Source: Zerene cesonia (lineage: Eukaryota > Arthropoda > Insecta > Lepidoptera > Pieridae). Taken from it: 64,000 nucleotides of DNA. Where the stretch lies: positions 2,984,406-3,048,405 of the forward strand of contig NC_052117.1 of the NCBI RefSeq assembly GCF_012273895.1, read 5' to 3'. Positions 13,437 to 23,900 of this stretch are shown here, piece by piece. The translations under genes and the position numbers were made by a program. A model generated the notes under the pieces. The model did no database searches. It saw nothing but the letters and a program-made list of their open reading frames with translations, and was not told the origin of the DNA. The first letter of the stretch is position 1; each line of letters opens with the position of its first letter.

Positions 13437-13919
13437 ACCACACCAATAAAGCTCTATCTGATATTAGATCAGGTTTTCTTTGTTCCACTGGCTCTAGCTC
13501 AGGACACACTGCCTGATAGTCTCGTCCAACTCTTATTTTCTCAGCTGCAAATGGCACTACTGCTTGGTTTTGTTTACATGATGATTGATGAGATGAAACG
13601 CAGCATGAAGGCGAATGATGAAAGCATAAAAAATAAAGCATGATATGAGATTGCTGAAAGTATGTCGTATTATAGCGGCGCATAAATCAAGCTGTTCACT
13701 CGAGGTAAACAAGTGGTTAGTAATTTATGTCTAGGAGATAGGTAGTCACTTCTGTCATGCATAAACGAAAAATAGAAGACTGTTTCTATAAAAGACTCTA
13801 ATGGAAGTCTTACCATTTTCTTCTTCGGAACTTGAATCTGGACTTCCATGCCCATTAGGGCTTGGTCCTCTCGAACGCTTCCCGTTACGAACATCATTAT
13901 TTCTCTCAGCCAAGACCAT
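13437..13919 (-). pseudogene. CoREST: Second assembly copy (allele) of the CoREST 5' exons
   Basis: Exon 1 (13814-13919, start ATG at 13917-13919 in an ACCATGG context) and the first part of the ELM2 exon (13437-13544, cut by the gap) show no difference from 34843-34948 and 34466-34573. The copy is intact as far as it goes, so it is not a decayed gene; it is listed as a pseudogene only because it duplicates coding sequence. The shared segment continues for about 3.5 kb with a few SNPs and small indels plus one 200-bp indel. That pattern fits two haplotypes of one locus placed side by side rather than an old gene duplication. Confidence 0.75.
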
Positions 13920-14762
13920 GGTTGTCACGTTCAACACTAAATATCACAAAATTCACTTATTTATTACACACTTAAAAACTTCACTCATCTATTACGATGC
14001 TCTAAGTAAAAAACAAAAGACAATTAATAATAAATGCGAAGCTTCGCACTTCAATTCAAACGTGATTCAAACCACCGCATCAATACTTTGACAAACCAGC
14101 TTCGGACTGTAATGAGTCATTTGAGTGCGTCTGTAAGTTGCGCATTCACTTTTCCCAATTTGAAAACACAATAATAAAAGTAATGTGATCATGTAAAGTG
14201 ATATAATAATTTAAATAAGATAAAACTCGACTATTATGACATTATAATAATTTTTAATAATATTGTTTTATCGAGTTACCTTTATTTTACAATGGCAACT
14301 ATTATTATACAGGCGTTTATGAATGATCCGAGTCACATTCAACATTTTAATTGCCCTGTTATTGTCTCTCACTATAAGCCTAGTTATAATTGGAGTCACT
14401 TTATATGTTAAACTTTATCTGCTGTACGTTTTTAGCATCCATATTAGTATTAGATATTTGCTATTTATAATTTCAATACCTTTAAAAATGTTGTTTTGCT
14501 TTTAGTCTACAAGATGGCGTTATTTAAGTTGGCAAATATTATGAATAATATATTCCGTTCAAAAGTAAACGAATTTTTCATTTTAAATCATACACTGCAT
14601 GAGTGTAACAGAAATGTGAGTAATAAGTATCGATTATTTTCGGAGCCTATATAATTAAGACTGTGCTGTCGGTCTGTTTGTCTGCCTGTCTATCTGTGAT
14701 AGATAGTTTTAAATTTCAGATATTATGTTGTATTTCTGGTATCACTTTTCAACAAAAAAATT

Positions 14763-14970
14763 AAGTTAAGCAACGGTTGACATGGTCATAAATTGGATGG
14801 GTGACCATCTTATTATATATAACTTAATTTTGCGAGTTCGACTCTTACGTGACCGTTTTTTTATGGATTGTTGAATAATAAAGCATTCCCATAAAAGCAG
14901 TGGTGGCTCAATAGTGAGGACCTTGGACTTAGAGTTGTTAAGTAGGAGGTTCGAGACCAGGCGAGTTTGC
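14763..14970 (+). mobile_element. Composite SINE with 5S rRNA-like and tRNA-like modules
   Basis: 14763-14806 carries AAGTTAAGCAACG and TTGGATGGGTGACC, two blocks identical to the 3' half of animal 5S rRNA including the box C promoter. About 90 bases on, 14898-14963 resembles a tRNA gene: an A-box-like TGGCTCAATAGTGAGG and a B-box-like GGTTCGAGACC at the expected spacing. Element ends are not resolved. The allelic copy lies at about 35791-36000. Confidence 0.6.
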
Positions 14971-15614
14971 TGAAAATAATAATTTATCTGCACATGTGGA
15001 TTATATCACCAAACGGTGAAAAAAACATCGACAACACAATCAAAGAGAACAAAAAAAAAATTAAACAGTTCGACGACATATTATATGGCCTGATGATAAA
15101 AACACTCGGACGCCGTTTGCAACTTATGGGCCCTTACTCACCAAAGTATATCACTTAACTCGATTTTGTAATAATGACATGAAATAATACTATTCTTCGT
15201 TTTAATTCTAATATCGTAAATATAATTGTTTAATTATAAATTGTTTTAATCCATACACTTGAACTATTCCCTAACCGAGAAAACAAAAAAGGTTGCTGAA
15301 TTAATAATGTGTCCGTGAATAGTATATGTACTATGTAGCATGTAGCTAGATTTTGTAAGGACCATCTGTAAGTTCTATTGAATTCCTCCCAGGCAGTTCT
15401 CCAGGAGGAGATATTTCTACAAAAATCGTATAAATGGGTTCCCCTAAAAGCACGTTAAAGAGAGTAATTTTAATTCTAACGACATTTTTATTATAATTTA
15501 TTATTGTATTCTGTTTTAGAAAATAACTCCTTCGACCAATATAATAAGTACTTATAAGTCGATGCGTAACTCCCTTAAAATAAATAATTTATTATAAATT
15601 ATTTATATGTAGTA

Positions 15615-15838
15615 CTAGCTGCGCCCCGCGGTTTCACCCGCGTAAGTCCGTATCCCGGAGGAATATCGGGTTCAAATGTTTCCTATATTTTATTCCAGTG
15701 GTGGTAGTGGTAGTGGTCCAGCTGTCTACGTATCAAATGTCATTGCAATCGGATCAGTAGTTTTTGCGTGAAAGAGCAACAAATACACACACATACTTAC
15801 AAACTTTCGCATTTATAATATTAGTAAGATTAGTAGGA
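15615..15838 (-). mobile_element. Non-autonomous Helitron-like element
   Basis: On the minus strand it begins TCCTACTAAT, includes ATTATAAATGCGAAAGT, and ends in a GC-rich stem plus GCAGCTAG followed by T. Helitrons start with TC, end CTRR preceded by a hairpin, and insert between A and T. No coding capacity. The allelic copy is at 36443-36666. Confidence 0.7.
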
Positions 15839-16046
15839 TACAGTAGGATAGTAGGATATAAATAAGTATTATAAGTCTACTCAATATTTCGATGATTCCA
15901 TTTAGGAAAATCTTGATTATTTGTACTTTGATAGACAGTATCAATGTCGCATTTATAATAAAGATTGCAATGAGAATAGGAAACAGGAGGCTGCTTTCCT
16001 TTTCCTCACCCTTTCCGCGCATTCGCAGGGGCGCTACTTCTGCAAC

Positions 16047-16197
16047 CAGTGGCGTAGCTAGAGGCACAAGGGCCCTGGTGCATAAGGAAAGAATCGGGCC
16101 CTCCTCCCCTCTTTCCGCCTTCCTCCCCTCTTTCAAAGCTGAGATTAGAGGGCCCTGGTGCACTGCACCACCTGGCCCTATGATAGCTACGCCACTG
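16047..16197. mobile_element. hAT-type MITE with perfect 8-bp target duplication
   Basis: Terminal inverted repeats CAGTGGCGTAGCTA / TAGCTACGCCACTG bound a 151-bp element with no reading frame. It is flanked on both sides by TCTGCAAC (16039-16046 and 16198-16205). An 8-bp duplication and CAGTGGCG ends are typical of hAT elements. The allelic copy is at 36875-37025, where the right end is mutated to CCTCTG. Confidence 0.85.
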
Positions 16198-16279
16198 TCT
16201 GCAACATAATATTAATATTGTTTGTGTATTATGTGTGTCAAATTTGATTACCGTTATTGTTACATTGGTAATACATAAA

Positions 16280-16500
16280 TCACTCTATATATAACACTAT
16301 CACACTGAATTATGAATGTGAAAGTTTGTTTGTTTGTCCATCAATCATGCTGAAAGTACTGAATGGATTTTGATGAAATTTGGTATATAGACAGGTTATA
16401 AGCTGACTTGGAAGATAGAATACTTTTTATCCCGATTATATGTTCCCTTGTGAAAAAATAGGAATCTTGAAATCCGGGGGGAGCCGGGCCGAGCGTCTAG
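16280..16500 (+). mobile_element. Helitron-like element, diverged subfamily
   Basis: Contains ATGAATGTGAAAGTTTG, GATGAAATTTGGTATATAG and a GC-rich stem ending GTCTAG followed by T. Its internal layout matches the other Helitron-like copies but the termini are more diverged. Confidence 0.5.
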
Positions 16501-16637
16501 TATATATATAAATCAGAGAAAACTGCAGTCATCGTAACATCAACACACTTTTTACATGTGTGTGGAAAGAAATAAACTATTTTATTTATTTGTTTTCCAA
16601 AATAAGGTTATATCAAACTATCCCACTATCCTACTGA

Positions 16638-16817
16638 TCCTACTAATATTACAAATGCGAAAGTTTGTAAGGATGTGTGTGTGTGTTACTCTTTCCCGAT
16701 TGCAATGAAATTTGGTACGTAGACAGCTGGACAACTGGAATAACATGTAGGCAGCTTTTTATCCCGATATTCCTACGGGATACGCACTTACGCGGGGAAA
16801 ACGCGGAGCGCAGCTAG
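16638..16817 (+). mobile_element. Non-autonomous Helitron-like element
   Basis: Starts TCCTACTAATATT, contains AAATGCGAAAGTTTG and AATTTGGTACGTAGACAG, and ends GCGCAGCTAG before T. Same family as 15615-15838 in opposite orientation. The allelic copy is at 37466-37647. Confidence 0.7.
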
Positions 16818-16985
16818 TGTTTATATAATTTGTAAAATTAATAACAGCGTTTAAACTTTGTTTCGAGCAAATAGCAATCCTAATCTATCCATTTGATATT
16901 GACAAGAAAAGGGTACGAAAGATTAACATCACTTAATTGAAAGAGGTTCTTTGAATGTGGATTTTGGAACATCATCCCTCTTTTC

Positions 16986-17149
16986 GAAATTAAAAACTTT
17001 TTAACGGATTTTAAACGCGATTTATTCATTATATTAGTTTTTTATGATTAGTCTCGCCGTGACCACGCTCGCTGTAAAGTGTTCGAAACGTCGGGTTAAT
17101 AATATAATGAATAAATCGCGTTTAAATTCGTTAAAAAGTTTTTAATTTC
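16986..17149. mobile_element. MITE with about 50-bp terminal inverted repeats
   Basis: Left arm 16986-17036 and right arm 17098-17149 are reverse complements with only two or three differences, including a 1-base length change. The roughly 60-bp centre carries GTGTTCGAAACGTCGGG. The other allele's contig ends inside the left arm at 37843, as expected for a short-read assembly breaking at an inverted repeat. Confidence 0.75.
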
Positions 17150-17340
17150 TTAATGTATAATACTCGCGTAAAATCAAACACAAGAAAATACTATCATCCC
17201 TCTTGTCAAAAGCATATTGAAAGAATAAAAGCAAACTCTCTTTTCTACTGAATGGTGTGTTTTATCACAAAGACCAATTTATTGCAGGTTAATAACTAGT
17301 AGGTACTATGTAGTAAGAAAACAATAGATATACTTAGTTA

Positions 17341-17461
17341 AAAAAAACTAAATAAGACCGCCTGTTGTGCTCCTCATGTTATAATTATGTTGTTATTTAT
17401 ATCCTGTTTTTACTCTTCTTGTAAAGGTGCACAATAAAGAGTTTTTGATTGATTGATTGAT
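17341..17461 (+). mobile_element. Retrotransposon 3' end with (GATT)n tail
   Basis: A 5'-truncated element ends GCACAATAAAGAG, TTTTT and then GATTGATTGAT, a 3' end with an AATAAA signal and short tandem tail typical of insect non-LTR retrotransposons. 17386-17461 is identical to 31900-31975 and to the reverse complement of the end of the contig finishing at 30899. Confidence 0.55.
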
Positions 17462-18461
17462 NNNNNNNNNNNNNNNNNNNNNNNNNNNNNNNNNNNNNNN
17501 NNNNNNNNNNNNNNNNNNNNNNNNNNNNNNNNNNNNNNNNNNNNNNNNNNNNNNNNNNNNNNNNNNNNNNNNNNNNNNNNNNNNNNNNNNNNNNNNNNNN
17601 NNNNNNNNNNNNNNNNNNNNNNNNNNNNNNNNNNNNNNNNNNNNNNNNNNNNNNNNNNNNNNNNNNNNNNNNNNNNNNNNNNNNNNNNNNNNNNNNNNNN
17701 NNNNNNNNNNNNNNNNNNNNNNNNNNNNNNNNNNNNNNNNNNNNNNNNNNNNNNNNNNNNNNNNNNNNNNNNNNNNNNNNNNNNNNNNNNNNNNNNNNNN
17801 NNNNNNNNNNNNNNNNNNNNNNNNNNNNNNNNNNNNNNNNNNNNNNNNNNNNNNNNNNNNNNNNNNNNNNNNNNNNNNNNNNNNNNNNNNNNNNNNNNNN
17901 NNNNNNNNNNNNNNNNNNNNNNNNNNNNNNNNNNNNNNNNNNNNNNNNNNNNNNNNNNNNNNNNNNNNNNNNNNNNNNNNNNNNNNNNNNNNNNNNNNNN
18001 NNNNNNNNNNNNNNNNNNNNNNNNNNNNNNNNNNNNNNNNNNNNNNNNNNNNNNNNNNNNNNNNNNNNNNNNNNNNNNNNNNNNNNNNNNNNNNNNNNNN
18101 NNNNNNNNNNNNNNNNNNNNNNNNNNNNNNNNNNNNNNNNNNNNNNNNNNNNNNNNNNNNNNNNNNNNNNNNNNNNNNNNNNNNNNNNNNNNNNNNNNNN
18201 NNNNNNNNNNNNNNNNNNNNNNNNNNNNNNNNNNNNNNNNNNNNNNNNNNNNNNNNNNNNNNNNNNNNNNNNNNNNNNNNNNNNNNNNNNNNNNNNNNNN
18301 NNNNNNNNNNNNNNNNNNNNNNNNNNNNNNNNNNNNNNNNNNNNNNNNNNNNNNNNNNNNNNNNNNNNNNNNNNNNNNNNNNNNNNNNNNNNNNNNNNNN
18401 NNNNNNNNNNNNNNNNNNNNNNNNNNNNNNNNNNNNNNNNNNNNNNNNNNNNNNNNNNNNN
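17462..18461. other. Assembly gap, 1000 N
   Basis: Nominal size. The sequence before it overlaps the start of the contig at 31900, and the sequence after it is the reverse complement of the contig start at 37944, so the two flanks are probably not neighbours. Confidence 0.98.
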
Positions 18462-19703
18462 TTTTGTAAAAAAATAAAGTAAATTTAATTTGAAACGTAG
18501 TTTTATTTTATATTACACATGTCCTAACTACAAATTCAAGCAAGCTTCATGTACATATATAAATATAAAAAAAATGTATAATTATTAATTATATATAATA
18601 CCAATTAATTAATGTACAATTAATAAACTGGTTTTCTGACCGTTTACTAATTGAGCTCAACTGAAGTGATTAAATGAAAATTGGCGCCAATTAAAAGACA
18701 CTTGCCCCGATAAATTAAGCCTACCCTTTATGGTAACTCTAGTTGTATGTATGGTAGCTCATGTGTACCTATCTGACTTTTTTAGGCCTTAACCACAAGT
18801 GGTTTGTATAAAATTTGGTACTAAGTTATTTTATGACCCGAGAAAGGATACTTATTGAATTGAAGAATCAATACATCAACTCAAATCCTAAAGTGCTGGT
18901 GACTGAATTACACTACATTTAAATTAATTTGTTAGCTACACAAGTAAAACGTAAAAATCAATAAAAAAAACATCGCCGATGAATACTAACACGTGTGAAC
19001 CGCGATTCTGCCACTAAGTTTAGTAAATTGTAACTAAAGTAAAGTTTGAATCACGACTCCTGATCTAATAAATGTATGTGCGATGTGGTCCAAATCGATA
19101 ATTCAACATCATCAATTTATTCTCCTATTGCTAGGATATAGGCCAACGAGGGTTCAGGCTGGCCAAGTGCGGGTTGGGAGATGTCACATGTCGAATTTTT
19201 GATTCTTGTATATGCCCTTTTCGGCCGGTAATATAATTATTAAAAACACCCTTTAAATTATTAAATATAAAATGGTTTATCGATCAGCCCTATTTTGTGA
19301 TCTTAAACATAAGATTTAACTTTACAAAATAGTATCACTATTTACATTTTTTTAGAATTGTGATATTGTCGAAATAAAACAACATGTGCAATAAAAATAA
19401 TTTATATATTTTGACTTAAATACAGTAAACTCGTTAGCATAATTAACAAAATCTTATAAACACTGAAAATATTCAGCAAATATATTAAAACGGCAATAAA
19501 GCATCTGCATTGAAATTCTTTTTTGGGGTACCTGTGAACAGAAAAAAAAATAGTTAAAATAATATTAAGTACATTATTATAATATGGAATTTGGTTAATA
19601 GCTTTGTATATAAAAATGTTAATTATGACGTCATGTTTGGTAAAAGTAACTAAAAAGCCTATTTGTATGAATACAGTTGAGTTATTTACAAGTTTATACA
19701 CAT
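18462..19703. other. Non-coding contig, probably placed in inverted orientation
   Basis: 1.24 kb, AT-rich, with no exon that I can see. 18462-18538 is identical to the reverse complement of 37944-38020, and 19628-19703 is identical to 20704-20779. It therefore links the DPH6 contig to the SAYP contig head to head. In corrected order it is the spacer between the 3' ends of DPH6 and SAYP. Confidence 0.75.
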
Positions 19704-20703
19704 NNNNNNNNNNNNNNNNNNNNNNNNNNNNNNNNNNNNNNNNNNNNNNNNNNNNNNNNNNNNNNNNNNNNNNNNNNNNNNNNNNNNNNNNNNNNNNNNN
19801 NNNNNNNNNNNNNNNNNNNNNNNNNNNNNNNNNNNNNNNNNNNNNNNNNNNNNNNNNNNNNNNNNNNNNNNNNNNNNNNNNNNNNNNNNNNNNNNNNNNN
19901 NNNNNNNNNNNNNNNNNNNNNNNNNNNNNNNNNNNNNNNNNNNNNNNNNNNNNNNNNNNNNNNNNNNNNNNNNNNNNNNNNNNNNNNNNNNNNNNNNNNN
20001 NNNNNNNNNNNNNNNNNNNNNNNNNNNNNNNNNNNNNNNNNNNNNNNNNNNNNNNNNNNNNNNNNNNNNNNNNNNNNNNNNNNNNNNNNNNNNNNNNNNN
20101 NNNNNNNNNNNNNNNNNNNNNNNNNNNNNNNNNNNNNNNNNNNNNNNNNNNNNNNNNNNNNNNNNNNNNNNNNNNNNNNNNNNNNNNNNNNNNNNNNNNN
20201 NNNNNNNNNNNNNNNNNNNNNNNNNNNNNNNNNNNNNNNNNNNNNNNNNNNNNNNNNNNNNNNNNNNNNNNNNNNNNNNNNNNNNNNNNNNNNNNNNNNN
20301 NNNNNNNNNNNNNNNNNNNNNNNNNNNNNNNNNNNNNNNNNNNNNNNNNNNNNNNNNNNNNNNNNNNNNNNNNNNNNNNNNNNNNNNNNNNNNNNNNNNN
20401 NNNNNNNNNNNNNNNNNNNNNNNNNNNNNNNNNNNNNNNNNNNNNNNNNNNNNNNNNNNNNNNNNNNNNNNNNNNNNNNNNNNNNNNNNNNNNNNNNNNN
20501 NNNNNNNNNNNNNNNNNNNNNNNNNNNNNNNNNNNNNNNNNNNNNNNNNNNNNNNNNNNNNNNNNNNNNNNNNNNNNNNNNNNNNNNNNNNNNNNNNNNN
20601 NNNNNNNNNNNNNNNNNNNNNNNNNNNNNNNNNNNNNNNNNNNNNNNNNNNNNNNNNNNNNNNNNNNNNNNNNNNNNNNNNNNNNNNNNNNNNNNNNNNN
20701 NNN
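19704..20703. other. Assembly gap, 1000 N (probably spurious)
   Basis: The 76 bases before the gap equal the 76 bases after it, so the contigs very likely overlap and the true gap is zero. Confidence 0.95.
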
Positions 20704-20933
20704 ACGTCATGTTTGGTAAAAGTAACTAAAAAGCCTATTTGTATGAATACAGTTGAGTTATTTACAAGTTTATACACATATATTATATAACATAATATAT
20801 TTAATATTTGCATGCCAGTTCAGTTGACGAATGTGCTCTAACCATTAAATGATTATTACTTGTAAAACCACATTTTTAATTGAAATAAAGATATAGTATA
20901 TAATTGTGAACATAAGGCAAGGCATATAACCGT

Positions 20934-23900
20934 TCACTCGTCGAGGCGCAGGCCGCTGATGGACAGGAAGCAGTAGGCGTGGTGCAGCGCGCGCACCGGC
21001 ACCGCGGTCCACGACACGCGCGCCCCCGAACCGGCTTCTGTACCGGGACCGGTATCCGTACCGGCACCCGCACCCGTACCGGCACCCGCACCCGTACCGA
21101 CACCCGCACCCGTACCGGCACCCGTACCCATACCGGCACTGGCCGCCGCCGCGCGCATCGCGTCCACTAGCACCGCGCTGTCTGGTGCGCAGCTCGCCTG
21201 TCAAACAGAAATTCCCATAGAAATGAGATGCTTCTCCGCGGTGATAAATAAGTCCTACTAATATTATAAATGCGAAAGTTTGTGAGGATGGATGTATGTG
21301 TATGTTTGTTACTCTTTCACGCAAAAACCTCGGTACCGATTGCAATAAAATTTGGTACGTAGATAGCTGGACAGGTGGAATAACACGTAGGCAACTTTTT
21401 ATCCCGATATTCCTACGGAATACGGACTTACGCGGGTGAAACCGCGGGGCGCAGCTAGTAGTCTATAAATCTCTAGCTTCCTATCTCATTACACAATAAT
21501 CATACAATAAAGATTCTATTAAAGGTACCGTTGCTGTTAAAGTGAAAGTTAATATTTAATAATAATTGTTTTAAATATATATTATTGTTAATGTTACGCG
21601 TCGCGACTGTTATGCCATGTTTAATGAACTGCAGGTTATTTGGGTCAACTGATCATAGCGGGCAACTGAGCTAAGCCTGATGGTAAGCGATCACCACCGA
21701 ACCACCGAACACTTACTGAGTACAATATGTTTCAAGACTAAATACAGAATATGTGCTTTTATAAACCGACCAAGTGATGCCGTAACCGTAATAGAATCGT
21801 ATCGAAAAACATTCTCTCTAAAATATAGTTTAACGATAATTTACACCTTATTCGAAGATATATATCTTAGATATATATCTAGCTGATGTATAAAGTAGAA
21901 TACCTGATAGAATATCCTGACGGCGAGCGCCGGCGGCGGCGCGGGCGGCGCGGCGGCGGGCGGCGCGCGCGCGGGCGCGGCGCCGAGCAGCTTGTTGAGC
22001 GCGTAGCGCAGCGCGGCGCGCAGCTCGGCCGGCGACGCGCGCCGCGCCCGCGCCCGGTGCGCCGCGCGCGCCGCCGCGTCCGGCCGCCCGGCGCGCCCGC
22101 CCCGCCCCCCCGCCGGCGGCGACCCTATGATCGCACGCACGTTTATCGTTTTGTACTTTGTATAGCTGAAGAGTTCGTTTGTTTGAATGCACTAATCTCA
22201 GGAACTACTGGTCCGATTTGAAAAATTTTTCAGTGTCAGATAGCCCGTTAATTGAGGAAGGTTTTAGGTTATATATGTATCACGGGCGAAGTCGGGGCAG
22301 ACCGCTAGTCGTAAATACATAGATAATAACACAAATAACATTATGAAATAAAGATTCTGTACGCTATATGACGGTTGAACACATTTTTTTAATTTTTCGT
22401 AATTTATGTACTACCTACGTCATTAATAATTAATTTAAAGTAACTTACCTGTTGAAACATAGCACACAATGGCGGCAACTGTATTTTCATAGTTCCATCG
22501 ACGGGTTATAGCCACTTTATAATCACCCACATTGCACCCAGTTTCCTCATCTAGAAATTGAGAAAAATGTTGATAAAGTGGTGAAAGCCGAACAATAAGA
22601 TTACACACCGAGAAATTTTATACCGAGTTATACAACAAAAAACTTTTGAAAAACAAAGCTTTATTACGGATAGAGCCGGGATGACCAGCTAGTTTTATTA
22701 TATGCGTATGCTTTATAAGAGATATACTTAGCTTAGATCTATTGAATTTACCCATAAATTTATGCGGGTGTTAAAATACATTGGAATGACTAATATGACA
22801 AGGAACTTATAATTTCAGTATTAAAAATTCCAAACCATTACCATGTTGAACGTGGACCCCGCTTTTTTCCACAAAAAAAAATTCACATAAAAAAAGAAGT
22901 TGTAAAGGTTGTATTACACATACACTCAAAGCGATTATTGTCGGTGTGCGCCCACGCGTGCCACTCGAGGTCGGCGGCGCGCGGCAGCGCGTCCACCACG
23001 GCGCACTGCAGCATGGCGCCCGCCGTGCGCCGCTCCAGCTGCCGCCGCGCCTCGCGCGCGCCGCCCGCCGACCGCACGTAGCACACGCTCTGCGACATAC
23101 GAGTATTCACTAAATGACACCAGATTTACTCGCGTACTACGCGTACTCAAAGCGAAAGGGACATGAGCTTTTAACTGTACAGTTCCCGCTACCGACGGAT
23201 TTCTGAGATTAAAACTGTCAAGCGGGTCTCAAGTTATCATGGTACCAAATGTAATCCAAATAGGATCAAGGGTTTAGGCGTAAAAAAGAACGAAGGATCC
23301 CTCCTTCGTTCTTTTTTGATGAAAGAGAGATAGACAGAGTTACTTTCGCATTTATTTACTAAAATGAAGGGTAGACATCCCTTTATTTCGTACAAAAAAT
23401 ATGGAAAGAAAAACTAACGTTGAGATATTTTATACATTTAACTCTACTTTTTCTATAAATTCAATATACAAAAAAAAAATTATTTTAAATTTAAACGCGC
23501 CGTATGAAAGTAGCCTAAACCCAACCAACCTGCACCACGCTGCGTATGTGCGCGCGCGGGTGCGCCGCCCGCAGCACGCGTGTGAGGTGCCTAAGGGACA
23601 GCGCACACTGCGCGCGCGCACCGCCCTCCACCAACTTCATCGTACCCGGCACCAGCGCTATCTGTCCGCATGTGCCGACCACTTCACCGATCTGTTTATT
23701 AATTTTATTATGATTTTGGGAAGACCATAAGATTTGTCATGTTTTGTTAATTTTAGCTTAAATAGAAAAATATTGTAGCAGGTTACTTAAAAACGTTTAA
23801 TTTTAATGATATAATTAAAAAAATTATTGTCATTAAATACTGTTTTACATATTAAAAGAAAAGAAATGTTCATTCTATGCCCTATATCTTGATTTCTGAA

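Noticed and set aside
12398..13683. Very long open frames on both strands across 12437-13436, 17462-18461 and 19704-20703
   Set aside because: They are runs of unknown bases; there is no sequence to translate.
14763..14970. A real 5S rRNA gene or tRNA gene
   Set aside because: Only the 3' half of 5S is recognisable and the cloverleaf of the tRNA-like part does not pair properly; both are better explained as SINE promoter modules.
15813..16209. Roughly 100-residue frames on both strands across 15813-16209 (and 36641-37037)
   Set aside because: They run through the hAT MITE and Helitron-like element, with no homology to a protein that I recognise.
21841..22221. Several long overlapping frames rich in Arg, Ala and Pro on both strands at 21886-22192
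   Set aside because: GC-rich sequence lacks stops in all frames; only the minus-strand frame at 21904-22124 splices into DPH6.
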